56,457 nucleotides of DNA from Paenibacillus sp. Soil766 (GCF_001428105.1 NZ_LMSJ01000035.1:305-56761), one strand, 5' to 3'. Shown: positions 9,233-17,681, counted from the stretch's first letter. Translations and numbers: made by a program. The notes: generated by a model from the sequence alone, not told the origin.

Positions 9233-9397
9233 GATAAGCTTACCCCCGACCGCAAGGATTTGAAAATATCCCTTATTTTAACATAATAATCATGTTGCTG
9301 TTACACCTTCTTCCAGCTATTCGTTGGGGGAAGGGACATTAGTAACTTCCTAAGCTGGATTTCTTTTGTGTTCCCAGGCTGGGGTGCTTTTGGGGGA

Positions 9398-9586
9398 TTA
9401 ACTGGATTTCCTACATCTATTTCTGGGTAAATTTAGCCTTTGGGGAGTTTAACTGGATTTTCTACATCTAATATTGCTCGAAATGTCCCGTTTGACGAAA
9501 TTAGCCTGAAAATAACGGGAGGGAATCCAGTTATTATGCAAAATGCTGAGATTTCGCTTGAATTAGCTGCAGAAAATCCAGTTATT
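9398..9586. repeat. Intergenic inverted-repeat cluster, locus 1
   Basis: Two forward copies of an about 24-base element (TTAACTGGATTTCCTACATC at 9398 and TTTAACTGGATTTTCTACAT at 9448) are followed by two reverse copies (core at 9521-9535; ATTAGCTGCAGAAAATCCAG at 9563-9582). Forward and reverse copies can pair, giving nested hairpins. The same element recurs at 17735-17922 and 29162-29353. The rest of the gap from 9233 to 9641 shows no gene. Confidence 0.75.
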
Positions 9587-9641
9587 CGATTGACCAGGAT
9601 GCTTCACTGACCCAAAAACGTGTAAATTCTGGCGTGTGAAC

Positions 9642-9672
9642 AAAAAAAATCTGCTGCACACTCGCAACAGAT
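9642..9672 (-). terminator. Terminator of adenosine deaminase gene
   Basis: On the minus strand, ATCTGTTGC pairs with GCAGCAGAT and is followed by a run of seven to eight T, just after the add stop codon. Confidence 0.8.
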
Positions 9673-9688
9673 CCTCCTCCACCTTCAT

Positions 9689-10735
9689 TTAATTATACAC
9701 GCCTAAGCTGTTAAGTTCAGCTTCCATCTCTCCTCTGAATATCCCTTTATCGTGTTCTTCCATAAAAGCAGCCTCCACGCCATTCATGATCAACTTCACT
9801 AGCTCTGGTGTTGTAAAAGCGAATCGATCAGCAATTGTGCGATACTCCTTCGTAATATCGGTTCCCGACACACTAGGATTATCGGTGTTGATCGTGACGA
9901 TCAAACCTTGATCCAAGTATTCGCGAATCGGATACGTCTCCCACGAAGCCACAGCCTTCGTTTGGATATTGGAGATTGGACACATTTCTAGTGGAATACG
10001 ACGATCTTTGATCAGTTCCAGAATAGCGGCATCCTCCCGAAGCCTTACCCCATGCCCGATTCGAGTAGCACCTAGATGTGTGACCGCCTCGTAGACGTTA
10101 ACCGCACCAGCTGCCTCACCGGCATGAATGGTAACCGGTATGCCTAGCTTATGTGATCTAGCAAACACTTCTCGGAAAAACTCAGGCGGATAATTCGCTT
10201 CATCACCAGCCAAATCAACTGCAACTACACCCTTCCCTAGGAACTTGGCAGCTGCTTCAATGACTTCCAAATTATCTGCACAAGGGTGATTCCGCATACA
10301 AATGGCAATAACACCAAATCTCGTTCCATAATCGCGCCTCGCACGCTTTAATCCTTGCGTGACATAGTGGAACGTCTCTTCCAAGGTTAACCCCATGTTG
10401 CGATGCAGTTGAGGTGCAAAGCGGACCTCCACATAACGACAGTTATGCTCCACAGATTGCTCAACGACTTCATAAGCCACACGTTCTAAGGCTGCACCTG
10501 TTTGTAGGAAGCGTGTCGTAAAATCGAATTTCCCTAAGTATTCAATCAGACTGCCGCAATTGTCCGTCACTCGCATATGCGGGATCAGCCCATCCTTGTC
10601 ATAGACAGGGAGTGAAATGCCTTGTTCGAGAGCGAGCTCCAAAATCGTCTCGGGCTTCACACTTCCATCCAAATGCAAATGAAGATCCACCTTCGGTAAT
10701 CGTGCTAACAAATCATTTGTTCGCATGTGAGCCAT
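9689..10735 (-). CDS. add: Adenosine deaminase
   Basis: 348 residues, the usual length. Metal and substrate residues of the amidohydrolase fold are all visible: DLHLHLDG with His19 and His21 near the N terminus, the HAGE motif (His and catalytic Glu) in the centre, and the TNDNPSVSG motif near the C terminus. The enzyme deaminates adenosine or deoxyadenosine to inosine in purine salvage, in the cytoplasm. ATG start behind AAAGGAGAG. Monocistronic, with a TTGACA promoter under an inverted repeat upstream and a good terminator downstream. Confidence 0.95.
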   Translation of the reverse strand: MAHMRTNDLLARLPKVDLHLHLDGSVKPETILELALEQGISLPVYDKDGLIPHMRVTDNCGSLIEYLGKFDFTTRFLQTGAALERVAYEVVEQSVEHNCRYVEVRFAPQLHRNMGLTLEETFHYVTQGLKRARRDYGTRFGVIAICMRNHPCADNLEVIEAAAKFLGKGVVAVDLAGDEANYPPEFFREVFARSHKLGIPVTIHAGEAAGAVNVYEAVTHLGATRIGHGVRLREDAAILELIKDRRIPLEMCPISNIQTKAVASWETYPIREYLDQGLIVTINTDNPSVSGTDITKEYRTIADRFAFTTPELVKLIMNGVEAAFMEEHDKGIFRGEMEAELNSLGVYN

Positions 10736-10793
10736 CTCCCATCTCTCCTTTTGCCTCTCGTAGGCGCCAGCGCGCTAGAGAAGAATTTCAATT

Positions 10794-10842
10794 ACTTTAA
10801 TCGAATGTAATGATTATGTCAATATACATAACAATTACATTC
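10794..10842 (-). promoter_or_regulatory. add promoter overlapped by an imperfect 16-bp inverted repeat
   Basis: Minus strand: TTGACA (10817-10822), 17-base spacer, TAAAGT (10794-10799). Arms GAATGTAATGATTATG (10803-10818) and CATAACAATTACATTC (10827-10842) are complementary at 14 of 16 positions with an 8-base gap and cover the -35 region. This is the geometry of a repressor operator, but the regulator is unknown. Confidence 0.55.
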
Positions 10843-10903
10843 ATTTATTAGCATATGCGTTATATTATCTAACATTTCCTATTTTACATGTAAAATGAGA
10901 AAA

Positions 10904-10935
10904 ATCCACAACAGGCCGCTAAGCCTACTGTGGAT
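10904..10935 (-). terminator. Terminator of the iron importer operon
   Basis: On the minus strand ATCCACAGTAGGC pairs with GCCTGTTGTGGAT and is followed by TTTTTCTC, 17 bases after the second permease gene. Confidence 0.8.
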
Positions 10936-10951
10936 CTCTATATTTGTCCTC

Positions 10952-11980
10952 TTACGAGGCCCTCGTTCGAACTAATAAGTACAGAAAGTATGGCGCTCCG
11001 ATAACAGCGGCCACAATACCCGTCGGAACCTCTGTGGGCTGAAACATTCCCCGAGAAATCGTATCCGCGATGATCAGCAGCAGCCCTCCCGTGAGTGCCG
11101 AAGCTGGAAGTAAGTATTGATGCTTGGGTCCAACTAACCTACGTGCCAAATGTGGACCTATCAATCCTACGAAGCCAATTCCACCACCGACTGCGACACA
11201 TGCGCCTGCAAGCGCGACAGCAGCGGCTAGCAATCCAAGTCGTTCCCGTTCCATTCTTATCCCGAGTCCAATGGACGTCATCTCCCCCAGATTCAGCACA
11301 TTCAGTACATTCGCTTTGAACATGACGTAAGGAATGAGAACGACGATCCACGGTAATAAAGCGAGAACAAACTTCCAGTTGGTTCCCCAAATACTTCCCG
11401 CTAACCAGATCTGAACGAACTGAAAATCGGTCGGATCCAAGCGAATGCTAAGAACCATCATCAGTGAAGCAATACCTGCGGAAACCGCGATACCCACAAG
11501 GAGCAGGCGGGATGACGAAATCCCTTTTCCTTTGACATAAGAAAGCGTATAGATCAGTAAAGCGGCCAAGCCAGCCCCTACCATAGCGATCATCGGCATG
11601 AAGAACAACGGTGCCCCGACATTATTGGGATAAAAGGATACGACCAGTATGATCGCAAGACCTGCCCCTGCATTAATGCCCAGAATACCTGGGTCAGCTA
11701 GCATATTTCGTGAAATCCCCTGTAAGATGGCCCCAGAAACCGCTAACCCCGCTCCAACCAGGATCGAAATCACGATACGTGGAAGTCGAAAATCCCATAG
11801 AATGATGCTTTGTTTGGCAGTCCCGCCTCCAAAAAATGTTCGTAGCACTTCAAGCGGACTCAAACGAATTACGCCAGTGTTCATACTTATAATAAAAACG
11901 ATAATAATAAGGACCATTAAAATCGACATCACCGCGATCGCTTTAGCCAATCTCGGTTTCTTGATACTTCCGGGTTGCAT
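10952..11980 (-). CDS. Iron-siderophore ABC transporter permease (FecCD family), second
   Basis: About 342 residues from the ATG at 11980, which has AGGAAG eight bases upstream; a GTG at 11989 is also possible. A very hydrophobic protein with about nine to ten membrane helices. It carries the FecCD motifs GAGLAVSGAILQGISRN near the first third and GIGFVGLIGPHLAR, the coupling region for the ATPase, near the C-terminal third. It forms the membrane channel with the upstream permease. The gap to that gene is only a few bases, so the two are translated together. Confidence 0.93.
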   Translation of the reverse strand: MQPGSIKKPRLAKAIAVMSILMVLIIIVFIISMNTGVIRLSPLEVLRTFFGGGTAKQSIILWDFRLPRIVISILVGAGLAVSGAILQGISRNMLADPGILGINAGAGLAIILVVSFYPNNVGAPLFFMPMIAMVGAGLAALLIYTLSYVKGKGISSSRLLLVGIAVSAGIASLMMVLSIRLDPTDFQFVQIWLAGSIWGTNWKFVLALLPWIVVLIPYVMFKANVLNVLNLGEMTSIGLGIRMERERLGLLAAAVALAGACVAVGGGIGFVGLIGPHLARRLVGPKHQYLLPASALTGGLLLIIADTISRGMFQPTEVPTGIVAAVIGAPYFLYLLVRTRAS

Positions 11981-11992
11981 GGATGCCACTTC

Positions 11993-13033
11993 CTAATCCC
12001 TCCCCTTTTTACGCGCTAGATAGAGGAAGAAGGGCACGCCAATTAGAGCAATAATGGAACCTATCGGTGTCTCAAATGGTGGATTGACCATGCGAGCTCC
12101 GATATCCGCCAATACAACCAACAACCCGCCTAATACGGCAGATGTCGGAATGATCCAACGATAATCAACACCCACGAGATAACGAACAACGTGCGGAATA
12201 ATAAGACCAATGAATCCAATAGCTCCTACTGTTGCCACTGCTGCACCTGCGAGGACTAGAACCAGTACAAAGGCCGCTAGCTTCACGAGCCCCGTCCGTA
12301 AGCCGAGACCTGTTGCAACATCTTCTCCCATGCTTAACAGCGTAATCCAAGGTGAGATGAACATTGCCCCGAGTAAAGCAACGATAATCCAAGGCGCCAT
12401 AATATCAACTTGCAACCACTTCGTACCCGCAACTCCTCCCGCAAACCAAAAAGCGAGATCCTGACCAATATGGTAGGAAATCGCAATCCCTTCACTGAGC
12501 GCCAGAAGTAAGGCACTGACAGCAGACCCCGCCAGAACGATTCGAACAGGTGTTACGCCACCCTTAGCCAACGCACTAATGCCATAGACAAGCCCCGTTC
12601 CTATTGCAGCACCGAGGAATGAGAATAGAATGACATAATGAAACGGCAGTTGCGGTAAAAAGGCAAAACACAGGGCAAGCATAAAGCCTGCACCTGCGTT
12701 GATACCGAGAATACCTGGGTCCGATAACGGATTGCGTGTAACACCTTGCATAATCGCCCCTGCCACAGCAAAAGCAGCCCCCACTAAAGCTCCAGCTATT
12801 GCTCGTGGAAGTCTTAATTGTTGGATGATCAAATGCTGAGTCGAATCCCCATTAAATTGAAAGATGGCTTGCCATACCTCGCCGAAGGAGATATCAGCTG
12901 CCCCAACCGAAATAGAGGCAATCAGGCTGATCAGCAACAAAGCCAGCCCACCAAAAATAATGGCTGATGCAGTGAGAGGACGGGATTTCAATGGAGGATG
13001 GATTGCGGGGACTTGGCTTTTTGACCCCGTCAT
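11993..13033 (-). CDS. Iron-siderophore ABC transporter permease (FecCD family), first
   Basis: 346 residues with FecCD family signatures: GAAFAVAGAIMQGVTRNPLS in the N-terminal third and GAIGFIGLIIPHVVR near the C terminus. Many membrane helices. It partners with the next permease and the lipoprotein upstream (14-base gap). No ATPase gene follows, as in Bacillus siderophore importers that use the shared YusV ATPase; sharing is inferred here. Confidence 0.93.
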   Translation of the reverse strand: MTGSKSQVPAIHPPLKSRPLTASAIIFGGLALLLISLIASISVGAADISFGEVWQAIFQFNGDSTQHLIIQQLRLPRAIAGALVGAAFAVAGAIMQGVTRNPLSDPGILGINAGAGFMLALCFAFLPQLPFHYVILFSFLGAAIGTGLVYGISALAKGGVTPVRIVLAGSAVSALLLALSEGIAISYHIGQDLAFWFAGGVAGTKWLQVDIMAPWIIVALLGAMFISPWITLLSMGEDVATGLGLRTGLVKLAAFVLVLVLAGAAVATVGAIGFIGLIIPHVVRYLVGVDYRWIIPTSAVLGGLLVVLADIGARMVNPPFETPIGSIIALIGVPFFLYLARKKGRD

Positions 13034-13047
13034 ACCCTAACCCCCAA

Positions 13048-14058
13048 TTATTTAATAAATTTAACGATATCGTCCATCACGCGCTCGCCAGCGATGACAC
13101 CGTTGTACAACCAGCTGCTTGACTTCTCTATTTCAAATACTTTACCTGATTTCACAGCGGGAACGTTCTTCCACAGAGGATCTTCCAGGTTGCCTGCTTG
13201 ACCTTTATCGCTGTTAACCAAGAAAATGTAATCTGCGTCTAATTGAGCAAGCTTTTCTAGAGAAATTGGCACCCAATTGGCTTTGGCTTCCGGTAATACA
13301 GCCAAAATATTAGGCAATTTCAAACCAAGATCTCCGTAAGCAACCGCGCCGCTTGCTACTTTACCGTTAACGACATAAAAGTTTTTATTCGTTACCCACA
13401 GAATGGCAACCTTTTTATCTCCAATAATTGGAGCAAGCTTTGCTTTTGTATCTGTTACTTTTTGATCATATTTTTTTAGAGCTGCGTTCGCCGCATCTGT
13501 CTTATTAAGAATTTCGCCCATTTTCAAAAGCGTCTTACGGTAGTCCCCTATTACTTCGCTGCCAAGCACAAATGTCGGTACAACTTTGGAGTACTGCTCA
13601 TATAGACCTTTCTCAACCGCTGACTCATTGCCAACGATCATGAAATCCGGGGTAGCTTTCAATATGGATTCCACAGGAAGCGTGGACGCAATGGTAGGAA
13701 CACCAGCTAGCTGTGTTTGCAAATAATCTTGCACGCTTGTTTCTTTAACAGACCATTGAACAATCGGTTTAATGCCTAGTGTGAGAAGCGGATCCTCCAA
13801 ATAGGAAGCGATGACTGCTTTCGGACTAGCGGGTACTTTCACGTCATGACCCATGCCATCTTTAATAACTTTATCAACAGCAGGCGCAGGTGTTGCTGTC
13901 GCTGCTGCAGTAGCTGCCGGAGCAGTTGAAGTTGCTGGTGTAGTTGTGCTTGCCCCATCTTGGTTACTTCCGCAAGCTGTTGCGAGGAACGCTGCCATAC
14001 ACACGGAAAGGACAGTGAATGTAACTTTAGTAGTTTTAGTTGTATTGAAACGTGCCAC
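13048..14058 (-). CDS. Iron-siderophore binding lipoprotein
   Basis: 336 residues. The signal peptide ends in a lipobox (LATAC), so the mature protein is anchored at its Cys on the outer face of the membrane. A Ser/Thr/Ala/Pro-rich linker precedes a class III binding-protein domain of the FhuD/FeuA type with a long connecting helix. It captures a ferric siderophore and delivers it to the two FecCD permeases. GTG start behind CAGGAGGG. Expression is probably Fur-controlled (see 14089-14135). The siderophore cannot be named. Confidence 0.92.
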   Translation of the reverse strand: MARFNTTKTTKVTFTVLSVCMAAFLATACGSNQDGASTTTPATSTAPAATAAATATPAPAVDKVIKDGMGHDVKVPASPKAVIASYLEDPLLTLGIKPIVQWSVKETSVQDYLQTQLAGVPTIASTLPVESILKATPDFMIVGNESAVEKGLYEQYSKVVPTFVLGSEVIGDYRKTLLKMGEILNKTDAANAALKKYDQKVTDTKAKLAPIIGDKKVAILWVTNKNFYVVNGKVASGAVAYGDLGLKLPNILAVLPEAKANWVPISLEKLAQLDADYIFLVNSDKGQAGNLEDPLWKNVPAVKSGKVFEIEKSSSWLYNGVIAGERVMDDIVKFIK

Positions 14059-14088
14059 GGTGGACCCTCCTGAGTATCTATTTATGTA

Positions 14089-14135
14089 TGATATTGATTC
14101 TCATTTATAATAATGAAAATGATTATCAATGTCAA
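14089..14135 (-). promoter_or_regulatory. SigA promoter with two Fur boxes, iron importer operon
   Basis: Minus strand: TTGACA (14130-14135), exactly 17 bases, TATTAT (14107-14112). A 7-1-7 Fur box TGATAATCATTTTCA (complement of 14114-14128, one mismatch to TGATAATnATTATCA) fills the spacer. A second weaker 7-1-7 box lies at 14089-14103 just downstream of the -10. Iron-bound Fur would block polymerase here. Confidence 0.85.
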
Positions 14136-14144
14136 CAGTTTCGA

Positions 14145-14840
14145 CTAGATCCCAGTTATAGTTTGTTTTTTGTGAATGACCTTCAGTGCCTCTCTTACAC
14201 TTAGGGGGGATAAATCATGGCTAGCAACATAAGATTGTACCGCTTCAGCATCCGTCTTGGAATACTCGCGCAATGCCCATCCAATCGCTTTGCGAATGAA
14301 GAACTCCTTCGAATCAGCCATCGTCGTCATGCAGTGAAACAACAGCGGTACGTCAGTGTTCTTTTTGTACTTTAATTGAAAAAGAATAGCGGTTCGTTGC
14401 AGCCACATGTTATTAGAAACTAACCATTTCTCCACATAAACGGGAATTAGCTCGGGAAATCGCTGGAGATGGAAACCGATCAAGTGGTCCGCAATCGTAT
14501 CAACCGTGTCCCACCAGGATTGGGTTACGATGTAAGACTCCAGCACGTCGATGTGCTCAGCATTCACTGTTTTTCTAACTTGCAGAAGCATCATAATGGC
14601 CGTGTAATGGAACTCCCGCTCTGGTAATGCCCAGAGCTCTTGGGCGACGCGAACTGCCTCCTCCCCTTTCGGGAAGCCATGCTCCTTCGTGAATTGTTTG
14701 GTCAGCGCAACGCGCTCTGGATTACGAACTCCGAGGAATGGAAAATGATTCTTCATATAAGCTTCCATGCTTATTGCATTTTCCTTGTTCGCATGCGATC
14801 TAAGCCATTTCTCCAAGTCATTCGTGTATGGGGATGTCAT
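14145..14840 (-). CDS. DNA alkylation repair protein, AlkD-like
   Basis: 231 residues, nearly all helical, fitting the HEAT-like repeat fold of AlkC/AlkD DNA glycosylases. The SWWDTVD motif at 108-114 carries the Trp and Asp that in AlkD contact the lesion, and FIRKAIGWALREY near 175-190 matches the other conserved face. These enzymes remove alkylated purines such as 3-methyladenine without flipping the base. AAGGAGG site before the ATG. Its stop lies 10 bases from the -35 of the Fur-controlled promoter on the same strand, so read-through into the iron operon is possible. Confidence 0.88.
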   Translation of the reverse strand: MTSPYTNDLEKWLRSHANKENAISMEAYMKNHFPFLGVRNPERVALTKQFTKEHGFPKGEEAVRVAQELWALPEREFHYTAIMMLLQVRKTVNAEHIDVLESYIVTQSWWDTVDTIADHLIGFHLQRFPELIPVYVEKWLVSNNMWLQRTAILFQLKYKKNTDVPLLFHCMTTMADSKEFFIRKAIGWALREYSKTDAEAVQSYVASHDLSPLSVREALKVIHKKQTITGI

Positions 14841-14958
14841 CGTGAAAGTACCTCCTTTTAGCTAACTCATATGCACTTATTGTAGCAATTCGCTAGCAAT
14901 TCGGGTATGCTATTAGCAGAATTTTAATAGAGATGATGAATAGGATCGGTGAGAAAAC

Positions 14959-15756
14959 ATGACGTATAAATTAGTTGCTGCTGACTTGGATGATACACTG
15001 TTGCGTGATGATTTGACGATTTCACAAGAGACGGTTGAGGCTATGCATCAAGCTGTTGCCAAAGGGGTAACGGTCACCATCGCCACAGGAAGAAGCTTCC
15101 CTTCTGCTGCCAAAATTGCCAATCGTATCGGACTCAACGTTCCCATCATTACGTATCAAGGGGCTTTGATCAAAAACTTGCTAGACGAAAAAGTCCTCTA
15201 CGAGCGTACTGTCCCTGTCGAAAGTGCCCGCTTCCTGCTTGATTACTGCGAAAAGAACAACTATCATCTTCAGCTTTACCATGGGGATGAGCTTTATGCA
15301 GCTGAGGATAACGATAAGATCAAAAAATACGTGAGCTTGTCCAAGACACCTTATATCATTGGTGATTTGCGTCAATGGATCCATATTCCGCAGCCCAAGC
15401 TGTTGATCGTGGATACACCAGAGGTTTGTGACCAAATTCGCGAGGAACTGCTCCCTTTACTAGGCGATAAGCTTCATATCACGAAATCCAAGCCGCACTA
15501 TTTGGAGTTTATGCATAAGGAAGGTACGAAGGGACATGCGATCACGTTCCTTGCTGAGCACATCGGATGCTCATTAGATGAAGTAATTGCACTAGGCGAT
15601 GCATGGAATGATCGGGAAATGCTTGAAGTCGCAGGCCTCGGTGTTGCCATGGAGAATGCTCTGCCTGAGCTCAAAGCGTTAGCGAACTTCGTGACGAAGA
15701 GCAATAACGAGGATGGCGTAAGGCATGTGTTGGAGAAGTTTGTTTTGGCGGAGTAA
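14959..15756 (+). CDS. Cof-type HAD hydrolase (sugar phosphatase-like)
   Basis: 265 residues, the usual Cof/YidA length. HAD motif I is DLDDTLL with nucleophile Asp9 and acid Asp11; motif II is the Thr in ATGRS; motif IV is GDAWNDREM near residue 215. The type IIB cap lies in the middle (about 85-185). Members dephosphorylate sugar phosphates, flavin precursors or PLP, with broad specificity, so no symbol is assigned. Single gene with a strong terminator. Confidence 0.9.
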   Translation: MTYKLVAADLDDTLLRDDLTISQETVEAMHQAVAKGVTVTIATGRSFPSAAKIANRIGLNVPIITYQGALIKNLLDEKVLYERTVPVESARFLLDYCEKNNYHLQLYHGDELYAAEDNDKIKKYVSLSKTPYIIGDLRQWIHIPQPKLLIVDTPEVCDQIREELLPLLGDKLHITKSKPHYLEFMHKEGTKGHAITFLAEHIGCSLDEVIALGDAWNDREMLEVAGLGVAMENALPELKALANFVTKSNNEDGVRHVLEKFVLAE

Positions 15757-15781
15757 TGGATGGGAAAAAGGAATGAGATAA

Positions 15782-15806
15782 AGAGGTCCCTGGGGACCTC
15801 TTTTTT
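15782..15806 (+). terminator. Terminator of the HAD phosphatase gene
   Basis: AGAGGTCCC pairs with GGGACCTCT over a 2-base gap and is followed by a T run, 26 bases after the stop codon. Confidence 0.9.
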
Positions 15807-16107
15807 GCATTTTGCGGGTAAAGGGGATGGATTTCATGGGTACCCTTAGGTTACAAATCAGATCGAGCCTCCATATACGAACATAATCTTTCAGATATGC
15901 AGAGGGCATCATCTGAAGCAAAGACGTAAGCTGATAGTATCACCTTATTTGCCCACTACATGATTCATTCTTGCAAATAGCGCTCCCCCATCGCTTTATT
16001 CGGAATGCGGAGAGTCCGAACACCACAATATCGAGCAGTATATCGTTTCCTTTACAATGAAAAAGAGGCCTCCAACAACCTTCCTGAAGGTCTCCACAAT
16101 ACTGATC
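15807..16107. other. Gap without a recognisable gene
   Basis: About 300 bases between the HAD terminator and the GNAT stop codon. A minus-strand open frame of 80 codons (15679-15921) overlaps the HAD gene and lacks a good start. A short ACCTTC/GAAGGT hairpin near 16075-16088, with T-rich sequence beyond it on the minus strand, may end the GNAT transcript. I see nothing else. Confidence 0.5.
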
Positions 16108-16563
16108 TTATAAATCCAACGTCATAAATGAACTTAGCGGGTCATCCGTGTAATCCGCGAACGGCTCACAATAGGTAAATCCAAATTTCTCATATAATTT
16201 TCGAGCGGGTTCGAATGCTTCCATCGAGCCTGTTTCCAAGCTGATTCGTGTATAGCCGCGTTGCTTCGCTTCATTAATAATGTGTTCAAGAATTCGCTTC
16301 GCAACGCCCTTCCTATGATGTGCTGCGGAAGTTCGCATGGATTTTAACTCGCCATGTTGACTATCCAACTCTTTGAGCGCTCCGCAACCAACTAAATCCC
16401 CTTGTTCCCAACCACTCCAAAATGTCACACCAGGTTTCTTCAATCCATCCAGATTTAGGGCATGTGTACTCTCAGGCGGGGATAATGACTGCATATGTAA
16501 AAGATGCTCCATAATGAGCGTTCTCACTTCAGGACCGGATAAATCGTCTACTTTAATCTCCAT
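16108..16563 (-). CDS. GNAT family N-acetyltransferase
   Basis: 151 residues. The acetyl-CoA binding motif A is present as HHRKGVAKRILEHII, a variant of the Q/RxxGxG/A pattern, preceded by the LKSMRTS strand and followed by RISLETGSMEAFEPARKLYEKFGF, typical of the C-terminal half. The acceptor cannot be predicted. ATG behind AGAGGAGAG. Single gene. Confidence 0.87.
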   Translation of the reverse strand: MEIKVDDLSGPEVRTLIMEHLLHMQSLSPPESTHALNLDGLKKPGVTFWSGWEQGDLVGCGALKELDSQHGELKSMRTSAAHHRKGVAKRILEHIINEAKQRGYTRISLETGSMEAFEPARKLYEKFGFTYCEPFADYTDDPLSSFMTLDL

Positions 16564-16742
16564 AATGGCCTCTCCTCTGTCTCTAATTTTTAATCACTAG
16601 AATACAACATTACAACGGTTAATTACAACCACTCTTGGGATGCTGCACAACATGGAGAGTACTCATTGTGCACTGTGACAATGCATCTATAGGTACTAGA
16701 CAGCATGGTTACTGGTATGAGAACATGAGTTATCCGTATTCA

Positions 16743-16756
16743 TGTAAGCGTTATCT
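16743..16756 (+). promoter_or_regulatory. Candidate cre (CcpA) site upstream of the dienoyl-CoA reductase-like gene
   Basis: TGTAAGCGTTATCT matches the cre consensus TGWAANCGNTNWCA at 13 of 14 positions (last base differs). It lies 74 bases before the gene start. Confidence 0.45.
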
Positions 16757-16829
16757 ATATCATTAAGGGCATAAAGATTTTATGAGATTAATATCCATAC
16801 CTATGAGGTAAAAAGGGAGCGTGTATCCT

Positions 16830-17681
16830 ATGTTCGATGGCGCATTACTCCAGGATAAAGTCGTACTGATTACTGGTGGCGGCACGGGACTTGGCCGCGC
16901 AATGGGCGAGAAATTCCTGTCGCTCGGCGCAAAGTTGGCTATCACGAGTCGGCGTGAAGAGGTGCTAGCGAAAGCCGCAGCAGAAATACGAGTGAATGGC
17001 GGGGATGTATTCTACCATCCCTGCGATGTGCGTGATCCGCAGCAGGTTGCTGCCATGATCACGGCTGTGGAGCAGCACTTCGGTCGCATCGACGTGCTGA
17101 TCAATAATGCGGCGGGCAACTTTGCCAGCCCGACCGAGCACCTATCACCGCGAGCCGTCGATGCGGTGCTGAATATTGTGCTCCACGGGACGTTCTACAC
17201 CACGTTGGAGTTGGGCAAAAGGTGGATCGAGCAAGGCGTAGGCGGTACGATGCTGAACATCGTCACCTCCTACGCCTCCACCGGATCCGCCTTTGTTGTG
17301 CCTTCCGCCGCCGCGAAGGCCGGCGTGCTTGCCCTTACCCGCTCGCTCGCCGTCGAGTGGGCGCGGTACGGGATCCGGCAAGTCGCGATCGCGCCGGGTC
17401 TGTTCCCGACCGACGGCGCGTGGAGCCGACTGGCTCCCACGCCCGAGCTGTCGCAGAAGCTCTTGCACCGCGTCCCGCTGGGGCGCGTCGGGGAGAAAGA
17501 TGAGCTGGCGAACCTCGCCGCTTATCTGATTTCGGACTTCGCCGCCTATATTAACGGCGAAGTGATCACGATTGACGGCGGCGAGTGGCTGCAAGGCGCC
17601 GGGCAGTTCAACGACCTGCTCGAGGTGACCGATGAGCAGTGGGTTTCGCTTGCGGAGATGACCCGCAAGGGGAAATCGTAG
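16830..17681 (+). CDS. fadH: SDR family oxidoreductase, 2,4-dienoyl-CoA reductase-like
   Basis: 283 residues from the ATG at 16830, with AGGGAG about 10 bases upstream; a GTG at 16821 is too close to that site. It has TGGGTGLG cofactor motif at 15-22 and NNAAGNFASP, characteristic of dienoyl-CoA reductases. As in that subfamily the usual YxxxK is replaced: PSAAAK carries the Lys, with Ser where Tyr is expected. The predicted role is NADPH-dependent reduction of 2,4-dienoyl-CoA intermediates during breakdown of unsaturated fatty acids, as for Bacillus FadH (YkuF). A cre-like site lies upstream. The gene becomes very GC-rich from about 17040 to its end (43 of 60 bases at 17401-17460). Confidence 0.82.
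   Translation: MFDGALLQDKVVLITGGGTGLGRAMGEKFLSLGAKLAITSRREEVLAKAAAEIRVNGGDVFYHPCDVRDPQQVAAMITAVEQHFGRIDVLINNAAGNFASPTEHLSPRAVDAVLNIVLHGTFYTTLELGKRWIEQGVGGTMLNIVTSYASTGSAFVVPSAAAKAGVLALTRSLAVEWARYGIRQVAIAPGLFPTDGAWSRLAPTPELSQKLLHRVPLGRVGEKDELANLAAYLISDFAAYINGEVITIDGGEWLQGAGQFNDLLEVTDEQWVSLAEMTRKGKS

Noticed and set aside
15679..15921. 80-codon minus-strand frame overlapping the HAD gene
   Set aside because: Overlaps the HAD terminator and gene end, no ribosome site, no resemblance to a family.
17145..17594. 149-codon minus-strand open frame opposite the fadH-like gene
   Set aside because: The complement of a GC-rich block in a well-supported SDR gene; no family resemblance.
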